Assembly (NCBI RefSeq): GCF_003627095.1
Contig: NZ_CP032627.1
Coordinates: forward strand, 1,674,001 to 1,738,000
DNA: 64,000 nt
Reading direction: 5' to 3'
From: Lactococcus allomyrinae
Lineage (GTDB): Bacteria > Bacillota > Bacilli > Lactobacillales > Streptococcaceae
Positions 27,166 through 36,280 of the stretch are shown one piece after another (positions within the stretch are counted from its first letter, which is position 1; each line of letters starts with the position of its first letter). The translations under genes were made by a program, and so were the position numbers. The notes under the pieces are model-generated. The model was not told the origin of the DNA and did not search any database. It saw only the letters and a list, made by a program, of their open reading frames with translations.

Positions 27166-28449
27166 TCATTTTGGTAAAATAGTGAATTCTACCAGTTTCA
27201 TTTCATTAATAAATTTTTCTGCGTACTTTTCAATAACATCAAGTGTTATCTTTTCTAGGATTTCAGGAAGATCAAAAAAGTTCAAATCATCATAAATCTC
27301 GGATGCAAATTGATTAGCGATATATTCCAAAGAGTTCAAAGAACTAAAATAATCACCAAGCATTTCACGTTTTAGCAAATCGAGATGCTCTACACTAAAA
27401 TCTTTATCTATTTTATAACTTTTTAGCGCTTCTTGCAAAGCCTGACTTAATTTTTCTGGATTTTCTGTATCAGCCGTCAAAATTGAGAAATGAAATTGCT
27501 TCTCTAAATCAAAGCTGAAACCAAATGAATCATCGATTAACCCTACATTATAGAGCTTTTCATAACGTTCACTTGTCCGTCCAAAAAGTAAATCAAGGAA
27601 AATCTGATTGGACAATTTATAAATTAATAATTCCTTTGAAGACTTAGGAATCTCGTCTTCTCCTCGAAGTCCCAATGCAAATTTAGGCATCGCCACTTCT
27701 AGCTCAAGTTGGTCGAAAGAGCGAGGGTTTTCTGCTTGAAATGGTTGCCGTTTGATTTCTTCGATTTTCACAAATGTTTTGTTTTCTTGATTATTTTTCA
27801 CAAAGTCAGCCATCTTATCAATATCAAATGGGCCTGTCAAAAACAAATTCATATTTGATGGATGATAAAAAGTTTCATAATTTTGATATAAATCTTCTGA
27901 TGTTATGGCATTAATTGTTGCGGGCGTACCCGCAATATCTGCTGCAAGTGGTGATTCTGGATACATTTTAGCAAGCAATCCTGCAAAAAGTCTAAAATCA
28001 GAATCATCCTGATACATTTGGATTTCCTGCTGGATAATTCCTTGTTCTTTGTGAACATTTTCTTCTGTGAAATATGGTTTTTGCACAAAGTCTAATAAAA
28101 GCTGTGTGCATTCGTAACTATTTTCTCTGGTAGAAAAAAGATACGAAGTCCTAGAAAAGCTAGTAAATGCATTAGTTTGAGCTCCCAATGCACCAAACTT
28201 ATACATGACATCTCCATCTTCTTTTTCAAAAAGTTTGTGTTCCAAAAAATGAGCAATTCCCTCTGGAAAAGTTTGAAATTCAGTCGCCCCTCTAGGAATA
28301 AAAGTCGTATCAAGTGAACCAAAATTGGTTGTAAACAAGCCATAAGTCCTGTTATAATCAGCTTTAGGAAGATAATATACCGTCAAACCATTTGACAAGA
28401 CATCACTAAATAAAGTTTCACCCGTTTTTTCATAAAATTTAGTTTCCAA
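27166..28449 (-). CDS. M16 family metallopeptidase (YmfH-like, active-site motif present)
   Basis: 427-residue insulinase-type protein. The inverted zinc motif HxxEH is present as AHFLEHKLFEK (about 67-77) and the downstream Glu ligand region is in place, so this is the catalytically competent partner of the pair. Two M16 half-domains are seen. It overlaps the upstream ymfF-like gene by 11 bp. Related pairs in Firmicutes are linked to processing of secreted peptides and to membrane lipid genes by context; the substrate here is unknown. Confidence 0.88.
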   Translation of the reverse strand: METKFYEKTGETLFSDVLSNGLTVYYLPKADYNRTYGLFTTNFGSLDTTFIPRGATEFQTFPEGIAHFLEHKLFEKEDGDVMYKFGALGAQTNAFTSFSRTSYLFSTRENSYECTQLLLDFVQKPYFTEENVHKEQGIIQQEIQMYQDDSDFRLFAGLLAKMYPESPLAADIAGTPATINAITSEDLYQNYETFYHPSNMNLFLTGPFDIDKMADFVKNNQENKTFVKIEEIKRQPFQAENPRSFDQLELEVAMPKFALGLRGEDEIPKSSKELLIYKLSNQIFLDLLFGRTSERYEKLYNVGLIDDSFGFSFDLEKQFHFSILTADTENPEKLSQALQEALKSYKIDKDFSVEHLDLLKREMLGDYFSSLNSLEYIANQFASEIYDDLNFFDLPEILEKITLDVIEKYAEKFINEMKLVEFTILPK

Positions 28450-29701
28450 GTGCTTCCCCTTCCATGAAATACTCCGCTTGCAGCGTCAAATGGCTGGCGA
28501 CACGCCGAACATCATCTTTTGACACTTCTGTCAGTGATGACAAAAAGCTGTCAGTAGACAAAAAACGTTCTGGAATCAAAGCTTTCACAAATTCCAATTC
28601 AATATTGTTAGAAGGTGAATCCTTGCTTACAAAATAAGTATTACGGAGCATTGTTTTTGTTTGTTCCATCTCATGACTTGTAAAATTTCCCTTTTGTAAT
28701 GCCAAAAGTTGGTCAAAGATAAGCTGTTTTGCTCGGTCAAAATTTGCCGCATCAATCCCAGCCGAAATCTTGAAAAAACCACTAAAAGAGTCAAAAGTTG
28801 AAGAAATGGAATAAGCTAAACTTGCCTTTTCACGCACATTAGCAAATAATTTTGAATGTGCAAAACCACCAAGCAGACCATTCATCACTTGTAAAGCCAT
28901 ATAATCCGCATCACCATAATGCACACCCAAATGATAGCCTAATTGTAAAAGAGATTGTGCAGTTTCTTTTTTTTCTGTCAGCACTGACACATTTTCTGTC
29001 AATACTTGTGAATAAAAAACATCACTGACAGTCGTTCTGTCAGTAAATTCAAAGTCTGAAAACAGCTCAACAACGCGTTTTTCATCTACATCACCCAGCA
29101 CAAAAATATCCGTCGCATTATTTTTTAGCAATTTTTGATAATAATCAAAAACTGCTTCTGGCGTTTCTCTTTCAATCAGCTCAACCGTTCCAACACTTGG
29201 TAAAGCTTGCTCTTTGTCCTCAAAAAACAAATTTGCCAACTTACGACTCGCATAATACGCTCGGTCATCATTCATAGATTCTAAATAATGAATCAAGTTG
29301 GTTTGTTCTCGTTTGAAAATTGTTGGATTAAATGAATTTTCGACCACATCTGGCTCAAAAAAAGCTGTCTTTAAAAACGAAATTGCTTCTCCCAGTGTAT
29401 CAAAATTCACAAATTTAGGATTCACAAAATTCATGTTAATCGAAAGGATATGCTGATTTCCTTTTTTTGATACACCTGTAGTAAAAGTTGCACCAAACAA
29501 CGAAGAAAGCTTACGACTAAAATCTCCTCCCGTTGTATATACTGCGTTCGTTGTTTCCAACATATTGGAAATAATCACACGTTTTCCCAAATTTTTTTCT
29601 GATATTTTTTCTCGGAAGCGGACCATTACCCGTACTGTTTTAAACTTTGTTTCATTTATCACATGGAGCCTTACTCCATCTGCTATTTTATATTCCGCCA
29701 A
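28439..29701 (-). CDS. M16 family protein (YmfF-like, lacks the zinc motif)
   Basis: 420-residue M16-fold protein. At the position of HxxEH the sequence reads ISNMLETTNAVY, so the zinc ligands are missing and this is probably the non-catalytic partner of the adjacent YmfH-like protein, as in other M16 pairs. The C-terminal M16C domain is intact. Start by ATG at 29701. CTGTCAGTA words occur inside at 28548 and 29037. The nearest promoter candidate is a repeat-borne TATAAT at 29972-29967. Confidence 0.86.
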   Translation of the reverse strand: MAEYKIADGVRLHVINETKFKTVRVMVRFREKISEKNLGKRVIISNMLETTNAVYTTGGDFSRKLSSLFGATFTTGVSKKGNQHILSINMNFVNPKFVNFDTLGEAISFLKTAFFEPDVVENSFNPTIFKREQTNLIHYLESMNDDRAYYASRKLANLFFEDKEQALPSVGTVELIERETPEAVFDYYQKLLKNNATDIFVLGDVDEKRVVELFSDFEFTDRTTVSDVFYSQVLTENVSVLTEKKETAQSLLQLGYHLGVHYGDADYMALQVMNGLLGGFAHSKLFANVREKASLAYSISSTFDSFSGFFKISAGIDAANFDRAKQLIFDQLLALQKGNFTSHEMEQTKTMLRNTYFVSKDSPSNNIELEFVKALIPERFLSTDSFLSSLTEVSKDDVRRVASHLTLQAEYFMEGEALGN

Positions 29702-29944
29702 TTCACTATCACTTTCATTTATAGCTCATCCGTTGAAAAAACCAACAACGGATTGCCGTTATTCCACAACTTCATGATGCAAAACAATGCCATGATACGG
29801 TGGTGCGCCGTTTCATTCATTACACTTACTACGTCCTTTTTCTCTAGTCAAAAAGCGCACTAAACTAGCCACTTTCGTCTTAGTATTTCAGTACCTTAGA
29901 GCGAATGGATAACGTAGCGAAGCGGAGCCGTCAGGTTGTACCAG

Positions 29945-30004
29945 AGCTTCTGGTGTTGCAAACTCAATTATACCAAAATCTCGGACAATTTTGTGATAGA
30001 TTTC
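29945..30004 (-). repeat. promoter repeat R3, copy G (weak, upstream of ymfF)
   Basis: On the minus strand GGAAATCTATCACAAAATTG leads to TTTTGGTATAATTGAGTTTG. The TATAATTGAGTT and CCAGAAGCT text after the -10 matches copy E at 55307-55335. The -10 is at 29972-29967; the -35 is poor. Confidence 0.5.
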
Positions 30005-30039
30005 CAATAAAAATACCTTATTCTGAGCTAAAAAAGTAT

Positions 30040-30362
30040 TTTATCAAAGCAAGCGCATACTATCTCCACTCTGCTACGCTGTCCATCCTCGCTACAGCGC
30101 TAAAGCGCCTAGTCGGAGTGGCGTCCGGCTGCCCATAGGGTGTTAGTGTTTTGCGACTCGACTTGTGGCTTTAGCCACTTAGCGAGAGTGGACAGTGAAG
30201 CGAAGCGGAAATAGCACTTAGGTTTCTGGGACAGGGTGGCCTCATATCAAAGGTGTTAAGCAGACTGTTGCAGCTTTGAGTCGGTTAGTTATTACCCCTA
30301 GAGGTTCTACCCTAAATTCAGTAGTGAGTTAAAACTCCTGCTGAATAAGTCTTGACTTCATT
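30040..30362 (+). repeat. dispersed element R1, copy 3 (long form)
   Basis: Ends TATCAAAGCAAGCGCATACT and GAATAAGTCTTGACTTCATT. The extra 190 bp compared with copy 1 includes CTACGCTGTCCATCCTCGCT and its surroundings, which match 15995-16050. It also has the shared TTCAGTAGTGAGTTAAAA near the right end. Confidence 0.75.
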
Positions 30363-30399
30363 CTGCCAACAACTTTCCACAAAATAAAAGCAAAAATTA

Positions 30400-30408
30400 T
30401 GTTAAAAT
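30400..30408 (+). promoter_or_regulatory. extended -10 of the S4-domain gene, leaderless start
   Basis: TGTTAAAAT with TAAAAT at 30403-30408, six bases before the ATG at 30415. AAGG lies only two bases before the ATG, too close to act as a ribosome-binding site. Confidence 0.55.
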
Positions 30409-30414
30409 AAGGCT

Positions 30415-30777
30415 ATGCAAAAATATACACTATTTGAAGAATATATCACTCTAGGAAAAGTCTTAAAAGAACTCGGACTAATTGCAACAGGTGGACAAGC
30501 TAAACTTTTTCTAGCTGAACACGAAGGACAAATTTTTTACAATGGCGAAGCCGAAAACCGCCGTGGAAAAAAATTACGTGACGGTGATACCCTAGAATTT
30601 CCTAACTTCAATCTTTCTGTTACATTTGAAAAAGCCACTGACGAAGCGATAAAAGAGCATGAAGCTGACAAGATAGAGGAAGCGCGTGTTAAAGCCTTAG
30701 TCAAAAAACTCAATACTGAAAATAAAAGCCAAAAACCAAAGAAAAAACAAGCACCACGTTTCCCAGGAAGAAAATAA
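30415..30777 (+). CDS. yaaA: S4 domain-containing protein YaaA (recF-linked)
   Basis: 120-residue RNA-binding protein of the YaaA family that accompanies recF in Firmicutes. The S4 domain spans about 10-75 (TLGKVLKELGLIATGGQAK, then NGEAENRRGKKLRDGD), followed by a Lys-rich tail. The ATG follows an extended -10 by six bases and lacks a ribosome-binding site, so the mRNA may be leaderless. recF begins 61 bp downstream; the gap holds two CTGTCAG hairpin words. Confidence 0.85.
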   Translation: MQKYTLFEEYITLGKVLKELGLIATGGQAKLFLAEHEGQIFYNGEAENRRGKKLRDGDTLEFPNFNLSVTFEKATDEAIKEHEADKIEEARVKALVKKLNTENKSQKPKKKQAPRFPGRK

Positions 30778-30837
30778 TACTGACAAAGTTCTGTCAGTAG
30801 TCAAAAATCCTGTCAGCATACTGACAGACTTAAATCT

Positions 30838-31913
30838 ATGAAACTTACCAATATTCAACTCAAAAATTTCAGAAATTACGATGAGCTTCAGCTTACTTTC
30901 CATCCTAATCTAAACATTTTCCTTGGTCAAAATGCTCAAGGAAAGACCAATATCCTTGAAGCTATCCACTTTCTCGCGCTTACACGTAGTCACAGAACGA
31001 GCCACGACAAAGAACTCATTCGTTGGAACAAAGATGAAATGAGAGTCACTGGTTTAGTTGAAAAATCACATACTAAAGTCCCCTTGAAGTTCAACTTACC
31101 ACAAAAGGGCGGATTGCAAAAGTCAACCATCTCAAAGAAAATCGAATTGCCGACTATATCGGTCAACTCAACCTCATTATGTTTGCTCCCGAAAACCTTG
31201 AGCTCATCAAAGGAGCACCAAGTATTCGTCGCAGATTTATGGATATTGAACTCGGGCAAATACGTCCCATTTATCTTTATGACAGTATGCGCTACAATCG
31301 TGCTTTAAAAGAGCGAAATGCGTATCTAAAATTTGACAAAGCCAAGATTGACAAGAATTTTCTTGCCGTTCTCGATGAACAATTGCTTGAGCATGGTAAC
31401 AAAATCATGAGTGAGCGTCAACAGTTTATCCAGAAACTCGAAAATCATGCAAAAAAAATTCACAAGCAACTCACTCACAATCTTGAAGAATTAAAAATAT
31501 CTTACGTTCAAAATGTCAAAGAAAACTTCGCATCAGAACTTCTCGCTCGTCAAGACCATGACATTTTCCGCCACCAGACAAGCATCGGTCCTCACCGCGA
31601 TGACCTCCAATTCTTTATCAATGAGATTAATGTCGCTGATTTTGGCAGTCAGGGTCAACAACGAACAGTTGCCCTTTCGATTAAGCTCGCTGAGATTGAT
31701 TTAATTTTTGAAGAAACTGGCGAATATCCAATTTTGCTCCTAGACGATGTCATGAGTGAGCTGGATAATCACCGTCAGCTTGACCTCATTGCGACGGCAC
31801 TCAATAAAACCCAAACCTTTATCACCACAACAACACTTGATCACCTCAAAAATTTACCCGATGGCCTAAGTATCTTTAACGTTGAAAAAGGTGAAATCAA
31901 AAAAGCAGATTAA
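30838..31913 (+). pseudogene. recF: recF with a one-base frameshift
   Basis: RecF loads RecA at gaps and acts in recombinational repair. The first frame has the Walker A motif GQNAQGKTN and runs to SHTKVPL. The second frame carries the rest from EVQLTTKGRIAKVNH through MFAPENLELIKG, the signature GSQGQQRT and Walker B LLLDDVMSELD. The switch falls in the four-C run at 31080-31083; a fifth C would restore one continuous reading frame of normal length (about 359 residues). The frame-0 product would end at 31308. Either a true inactivating mutation or a homopolymer sequencing error. Confidence 0.85.
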
Positions 31914-32281
31914 TCTGCTTTTTTAAATGCTTCTTTCGCCGCAAAAATAGCATTAAGCACTCTAGGAAATCCGACATAAGGTGCACAGTGAATAAAAGTT
32001 TCCACGATTTCCTCTTGTGTCAGTCCAACATTTAGAGAAGCTTGAATATGCACACGCAACTGATTTTCACAACCACCTTGTGTCAAAAGGCTCGTAATCG
32101 TAATCATTTCACGCTGTTTGAAATCCAAGCACTTTCTATCATAAATCGTCCCAAATGCAAATTCCAACATCATATCATTCAAGTCTGGCGCAATATTTTT
32201 AAGTGCTTCAAACACATCCTCCGCAGCTGCTCCATCAATCTTCGCAAGATTTTTCAAGCCAATTTCCTTTTTGTTCATCAT
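31910..32281 (-). CDS. carboxymuconolactone decarboxylase family protein
   Basis: Small helical protein of the CMD/AhpD-like superfamily (about 123 residues). The core GGCENQLRVHIQASLNVGLT carries one Cys and a His seven residues on. This is the decarboxylase-type arrangement rather than the CxxC of alkylhydroperoxidase AhpD. GGAGG five bases before the ATG at 32281 fixes the start. It is transcribed divergently from a MerR regulator, and its promoter has the 19-bp spacer typical of MerR control. Substrate unknown; a role in handling reactive or aromatic compounds is only an inference. Confidence 0.83.
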   Translation of the reverse strand: MMNKKEIGLKNLAKIDGAAAEDVFEALKNIAPDLNDMMLEFAFGTIYDRKCLDFKQREMITITSLLTQGGCENQLRVHIQASLNVGLTQEEIVETFIHCAPYVGFPRVLNAIFAAKEAFKKAD

Positions 32282-32307
32282 TATTTCCTCCAATCTATGA
32301 TAAAATC

Positions 32308-32338
32308 ATTATAAACTATCAAGTATACTTGAGGGCAA
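32308..32338 (-). promoter_or_regulatory. MerR-type promoter with 19-bp spacer and palindrome
   Basis: Minus strand: -35 TTGCCC (32338-32333), exactly 19 bp, -10 TATAAT (32313-32308). The spacer begins with the perfect palindrome TCAAGTATACTTGA (32332-32319). This is the geometry of promoters that MerR proteins activate by DNA untwisting. Confidence 0.75.
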
Positions 32339-32345
32339 GCTAAAA

Positions 32346-32726
32346 ATGACAACTACTTATAAAATTTCTGAAATTTCAGCGCTGACAGGTCTATCTATAT
32401 CAACATTACGTTATTATGAGGATCTTGAACTTCTCAAACCTCAAAGAAATACCAACAATTATCGAGTCTTCACAGATGATGACCTCCGTTGGATTGAATT
32501 TATCAGTCGCGCCAAGGCAACAGGAATGACACTTACCAAAATCGTCGAATACTCAAAACTTCGCGAGCAAGGCGAACATACCATTATTCAGCGCATTTCT
32601 CTCCTCATTGAGCAAGAAAGGATACTTCTTACTCAAAAAGAAGAAATTGAAAATCATATTAAGTTCCTACAAAACAAAAAACATCATTATTATGACTTAT
32701 TAGAAAAACGAAACTCGGAAAATTAA
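32346..32726 (+). CDS. MerR family transcriptional regulator
   Basis: 126-residue DNA-binding protein with a MerR winged helix (YKISEISALTGLSISTLRYY, then EDLELLKPQRNTNNYR) and a C-terminal dimerisation coiled coil (about 78-118). No cysteines are placed for metal or thiol sensing, so the signal is probably a small molecule. It is divergent from the carboxymuconolactone decarboxylase gene, whose promoter carries a palindrome and 19-bp spacer. Terminates at a hairpin at 32706-32739. Confidence 0.88.
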   Translation: MTTTYKISEISALTGLSISTLRYYEDLELLKPQRNTNNYRVFTDDDLRWIEFISRAKATGMTLTKIVEYSKLREQGEHTIIQRISLLIEQERILLTQKEEIENHIKFLQNKKHHYYDLLEKRNSEN

Positions 32727-32739
32727 TTCCGAGTTTTTA
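32706..32739 (+). terminator. terminator of the merR-type gene
   Basis: AAACTCGGAA / TTCCGAGTTTTT with a six-base loop over the stop codon. Confidence 0.8.
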
Positions 32740-32846
32740 TGTATTAATTATCTCACAACATCACGACACAAAATAAGTATCATCACACCTAGAACAAAAT
32801 TCCAGTAATAAAACCTCTATAACTTTTTAAAATAGAAATAGTATAT

Positions 32847-34007
32847 TTACTCATTCCAAAATTCTTCTGCCAAATGTTGACCTTGCTCAATTTTTGCCCA
32901 TTGTTCTTTTTGAGTAAGCTCATTCCCATTATCGCATGAAGCAAAACCACATTGATGTGAAAGATAGAGCCTTTCTTTTGGTAAAATCTGTGCCGCTTCC
33001 TCTAACAATTTTTTCACACGCAGTTCATCATCCAATTTTGGTGTTTTACTTGACAAAAGCCCCAGAACCACCTCAGTATCCCGATTTTTAAACACTTCTA
33101 GCGCTTTTAAAGAGCCTGCGCGTTCATCATCCCACTCAAGAAAGAAACGATCATACTTAAAATTCTTTAAAAATAAATCTGCGATTTTATCATAAGAACC
33201 CGCACCCATATTTCTGCTTGCATAATTTCCACGACAGTTATGTGTCCACACTGTCAAGCCCAAATCATGTGCATAATCAATTACCTCATTGTTTATTTCA
33301 ATAAATATTTGGGCTAATTCTAGTGCTGCAGTATTTTGGTCAATCGCTTGCCCTGTAAATGGTGAATTTGGGTTATCTTCTGCGAAAATTTCCCAAAGAC
33401 AATCATCAAATTGCAAAATCTCTCCACCATTATCTGCATATTCACTCACAAAATCCTTATAAGCTTGAACCAAATCTTTCCGCAAGTCATCTGTATTTTC
33501 ATAAACAGCACCAATTCCAACATTATCCGACCAAGATAATTCTCCGAAAATATGCGAAGGAGATGGAACGCAAAGTTTCACCGTCTGGTTTTCTCCAGCT
33601 AAAGTTTTTAATCGCTTAAAAATACTAATAAAATGGTGGTTTTTACCTGATAACTTTCCGACAATGCGTACACCAATATCTTTACGTGTTTCATATCTGC
33701 TCTCACCGTCAAAATCACGGAAATAATAACCATGCTCAGCAACATAGCGCTCAACGCCACCTAGTCCCCAAACAAAATCTGTATGCCAAAGTGATTTTGA
33801 AAACTCCCCATCAGAAATAACAGAAAGTCCATGCACTTTTTGTTCCTCAACAATCACTTTCGTAGCTTTTTCCTCAACTTCAGCATAATTAGAAATAGCA
33901 TCATAAAATGGATAAGTAATATCTGTACGCCCTTGAAGCTCATCTTTTATCGCAAGCAAATCCGCTGGACGAAGTAAACTCCCGACAATTGCAAAATGTT
34001 TTGACAT
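32847..34007 (-). CDS. cobalamin-independent methionine synthase family protein (YxjG/YxjH-like)
   Basis: 386-residue protein related to the C-terminal catalytic domain of MetE, of the short YxjG/YxjH type that lacks the MetE N-terminal half. Putative zinc ligands lie in WTHNCRGNY and SHQCGFASC; ILQFDDCLWEIF carries an acidic substrate-binding segment. It likely transfers a methyl group to homocysteine or a related thiol. The start at MSKHFAIVGS is chosen for the upstream AGGAAAA; a longer in-frame start at 34037 would lie in the palindrome. A LysR regulator is immediately upstream. Confidence 0.85.
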   Translation of the reverse strand: MSKHFAIVGSLLRPADLLAIKDELQGRTDITYPFYDAISNYAEVEEKATKVIVEEQKVHGLSVISDGEFSKSLWHTDFVWGLGGVERYVAEHGYYFRDFDGESRYETRKDIGVRIVGKLSGKNHHFISIFKRLKTLAGENQTVKLCVPSPSHIFGELSWSDNVGIGAVYENTDDLRKDLVQAYKDFVSEYADNGGEILQFDDCLWEIFAEDNPNSPFTGQAIDQNTAALELAQIFIEINNEVIDYAHDLGLTVWTHNCRGNYASRNMGAGSYDKIADLFLKNFKYDRFFLEWDDERAGSLKALEVFKNRDTEVVLGLLSSKTPKLDDELRVKKLLEEAAQILPKERLYLSHQCGFASCDNGNELTQKEQWAKIEQGQHLAEEFWNE

Positions 34008-34028
34008 AATATTTTCCTCACAAATAAA

Positions 34029-34058
34029 ATAAGACATACCTAATTAGGTATGTCTTAT
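34029..34058. promoter_or_regulatory. 30-bp perfect palindrome upstream of the MetE-like gene
   Basis: Arms ATAAGACATACCTAA and TTAGGTATGTCTTAT with no spacer. It lies 22 bp before the start codon and just after a weak -10 (TATGAT). Not followed by a T-run, so an operator for the adjacent LysR protein or another dimeric regulator is more likely than a terminator. Confidence 0.7.
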
Positions 34059-34119
34059 CATATCATTATCTTATCACCCTGTATAATACTTATAAAATAT
34101 CAATCGTTATAACTAAAAA

Positions 34120-35055
34120 CTATATATCATCATGCAACTCCACATCATACGGTGCAACCACAGTCTTTAACTCATCTAAGTAGAGTTGGGCTTGAAGGCT
34201 CAAAAGCGCAGATTTTTGTGAAATCCAGCCGATTTCAATCTGATCCTCAACAGCAAGAGGAATGGAGATGATATTATCTCCATTCAAATCACTACTCACA
34301 ATTCCGGTTGAAATGGTATAACCATTTAAGCCAATCATTAAGTTAAAAATCGTTGCACGGTCTCCAACTTTAATATCCTTTTTCGCATAAATCGTACTCA
34401 AAATCTCCTCAGAAAAATAAAAAGAATTATGCTCGCCTTGTTCATAAGACAAACGTGGATACCCCTCTAAATCCTCTAAAGTCACAAACTCCCGATTGGC
34501 TAACGGATTGGTCGAACTCACAAAAACATGGGGTTTTGCAACAAATAAAGGGTGGAAAACGAGCCGATTTTCTCGAAGGATTTTATCAATCACCTGCCCA
34601 TTATAATTATTTTTATAAAGCACACCCAACTCTGAGCGCAGTGCCTTCACATCTTCGATAATCTCATAAGTCCGTGCTTCGCGCAAAGTATATTCATATT
34701 CACTGCTTTCCGTTTTCTTTACCATATTGACAAAAGCATTTACCGCAAAAGCATAGTGTTGAGTAGAAATGGCACAAAGTCTACGTGAAGGTTGTTTATT
34801 AAGCCAACGAGATTCTAATAAATCAGATTGCTCTAGGACTTGTCTAGCATATCCCAAAAATTCAGTGCCATCTTGTGTCAAAGAAATCCCTTTGCTTGTC
34901 CTTTTAAAAAGCGTGCTTCCTACTGTTTCCTCAAGGTCTTTCATTGATTTCGATAAGCTTGGCTGTGTAATATACAATGCTTCCGCAGCCTGATTTATCG
35001 AACCAATGCGTGCGATTTCTGTAAAATATTTAAGTTGTTGAAGAGAAAAAGACAT
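34120..35055 (-). CDS. LysR family transcriptional regulator
   Basis: 311-residue LTTR with an N-terminal helix-turn-helix (QLKYFTEIARIGSINQAAEA through the wing at about 60) and a periplasmic-binding-like effector domain (about 92-300). It lies 112 bp upstream of the MetE-like gene and in the same direction. In lactococci and streptococci LysR regulators of this kind (CmhR/MtaR-type) control methionine and cysteine genes, so control of the neighbour is plausible but not shown. The start ATG follows AAGGAG. Confidence 0.88.
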   Translation of the reverse strand: MSFSLQQLKYFTEIARIGSINQAAEALYITQPSLSKSMKDLEETVGSTLFKRTSKGISLTQDGTEFLGYARQVLEQSDLLESRWLNKQPSRRLCAISTQHYAFAVNAFVNMVKKTESSEYEYTLREARTYEIIEDVKALRSELGVLYKNNYNGQVIDKILRENRLVFHPLFVAKPHVFVSSTNPLANREFVTLEDLEGYPRLSYEQGEHNSFYFSEEILSTIYAKKDIKVGDRATIFNLMIGLNGYTISTGIVSSDLNGDNIISIPLAVEDQIEIGWISQKSALLSLQAQLYLDELKTVVAPYDVELHDDI

Positions 35056-35236
35056 ATTAGACTCCTTTGAAGTTGCTACTTTATCAATAAAGTTTCACTC
35101 ATAACCACTAATGTTGAGGAAAAGCTGAAAGATTTGATTTTTTCTGAACGAGAGATGAATTGTTTCCTAAATAAAATTTATTATAAAAAATTCTGAATTT
35201 ATTTTTCTATTTTTTTGATTTTACTACTTTGAGCAC

Positions 35237-35264
35237 AAAAAAACAACACTCAATGTGTTGTTTC
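35237..35264 (-). terminator. terminator of galE / gal operon
   Basis: AACAACACATTGAGTGTTGTT followed by a T-run on the minus strand, about ten bases past the galE stop. Confidence 0.85.
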
Positions 35265-35272
35265 CCTGTTCA

Positions 35273-36256
35273 TTAGTAACCTTCTGGATGAGAACTATGC
35301 CATTTCCAAGCATTTTCAATGATATGTTCTAAACCATGCTTTACCTGCCAATGTAAGATTTCCCCTGCTTTTGTACTATCAGCGACAAGCTCATCAGGAT
35401 CACCAAGTCGTCGTTCACCGATTTTACTTGGTATTTTCTTACCTGTTACTTTCCTTGCAGTTTCAAGGACTTCAAGATTACTATAACCCTGTGAACTCCC
35501 AAGATTAAATTGGTCTGACTTCCCTCCAGCTTTAAGATATTCTAATGCTTTGATATGTGCATCAATCAGATCTTCCATATCTATATAATCTCGAACACAG
35601 GTGCCATCAACGGTATTATAGTCATTACCATAAATTGTGATGAACTCGCGTTTTCCTAGTGCAACTTGCAATATAATTGGAATCAAATGTGTTTCATTTT
35701 TGTGTGCTTCACCAATGTGCCCATCATTTGAGGCTCCAGCCACATTAAAATAACGGAGTGCTACATAAGTCATGTCAGTTGCCGTTGATTGCCATTTCAT
35801 CATTTTTTCCATGATGAGTTTACTCTCACCATAAGGATTAATAGGTTTTTGCGGTGTTGTTTCTGAGATTGGGCTTGTGTCTGGGATACCAAAAGTTGCC
35901 GCTGTACTTGAAAATACGATATGTTTGACGTTAAATTCTTCCATTGTTTCTAGGATAACTTGAGCGCCTCCAACATTATTATTAAAGTATTTCAATGGTT
36001 TTTGCATTGATTCTCCAACAAGGGAATAGGCACAAAAATGCATAATGCCTTCAATGTTTGTTTCTTTCCTAAAAACTTCATGAAGGAAATCACGATTACG
36101 GACATCTCCTTCATAGAAACGTACCGCCTGCGGTACCGCCTCAGCGTGTCCTGTCGCTAAATTATCCACCACAGCAACATCATAACCAGATGCTTGTAGT
36201 GTATCAACTGCGTGTGAACCTATATATCCTGCACCGCCAAGTACTAAAACTGTCAT
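35273..36256 (-). CDS. galE: UDP-glucose 4-epimerase
   Basis: Interconverts UDP-galactose and UDP-glucose, the last step of the Leloir pathway. Short-chain dehydrogenase fold: GGAGYIGSH binds NAD, DNLATGH follows, and SSTAATFG with YGESK supplies the catalytic Ser/Thr and YxxxK. The 327-residue start (36256) has GGAGG five bases upstream. It follows galT after a 360-bp gap. That gap carries a repeat-borne promoter (TATAAT 36451-36446), so galE may be transcribed both with the operon and on its own. Confidence 0.96.
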   Translation of the reverse strand: MTVLVLGGAGYIGSHAVDTLQASGYDVAVVDNLATGHAEAVPQAVRFYEGDVRNRDFLHEVFRKETNIEGIMHFCAYSLVGESMQKPLKYFNNNVGGAQVILETMEEFNVKHIVFSSTAATFGIPDTSPISETTPQKPINPYGESKLIMEKMMKWQSTATDMTYVALRYFNVAGASNDGHIGEAHKNETHLIPIILQVALGKREFITIYGNDYNTVDGTCVRDYIDMEDLIDAHIKALEYLKAGGKSDQFNLGSSQGYSNLEVLETARKVTGKKIPSKIGERRLGDPDELVADSTKAGEILHWQVKHGLEHIIENAWKWHSSHPEGY

Positions 36257-36280
36257 AAACACCTCCATGTTTCACAGATC

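Larger units (their letters stand above)
29702..30414. other. 713-bp gene-free region built of repeats
   Basis: Divergent promoter region between the M16 pair (minus) and the S4/recF genes (plus). It contains an R3-like promoter copy (29945-30004, minus), R1 copy 3 (30040-30362), GC-richer palindromic blocks (GCGAAGCGGA at 29918-29927 and again near 30200) and the S4-gene promoter. No tRNA or protein gene could be supported. Confidence 0.65.

Noticed and set aside
29565-30138. Plus-strand open frames between ymfF and yaaA
   Set aside because: They run through the antisense of ymfF or through repeats R1/R3 and have no start signals.
30060-30330. Possible tRNA or structured RNA in the GC-richer block before yaaA
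   Set aside because: No acceptor/T-arm pattern and no CCA; the text is explained by repeat R1 and the shared palindromic block.
30838-31913. Programmed frameshift in recF
   Set aside because: No slippery heptamer or following stem is evident and RecF is not known to use frameshifting; mutation or sequencing error is simpler.
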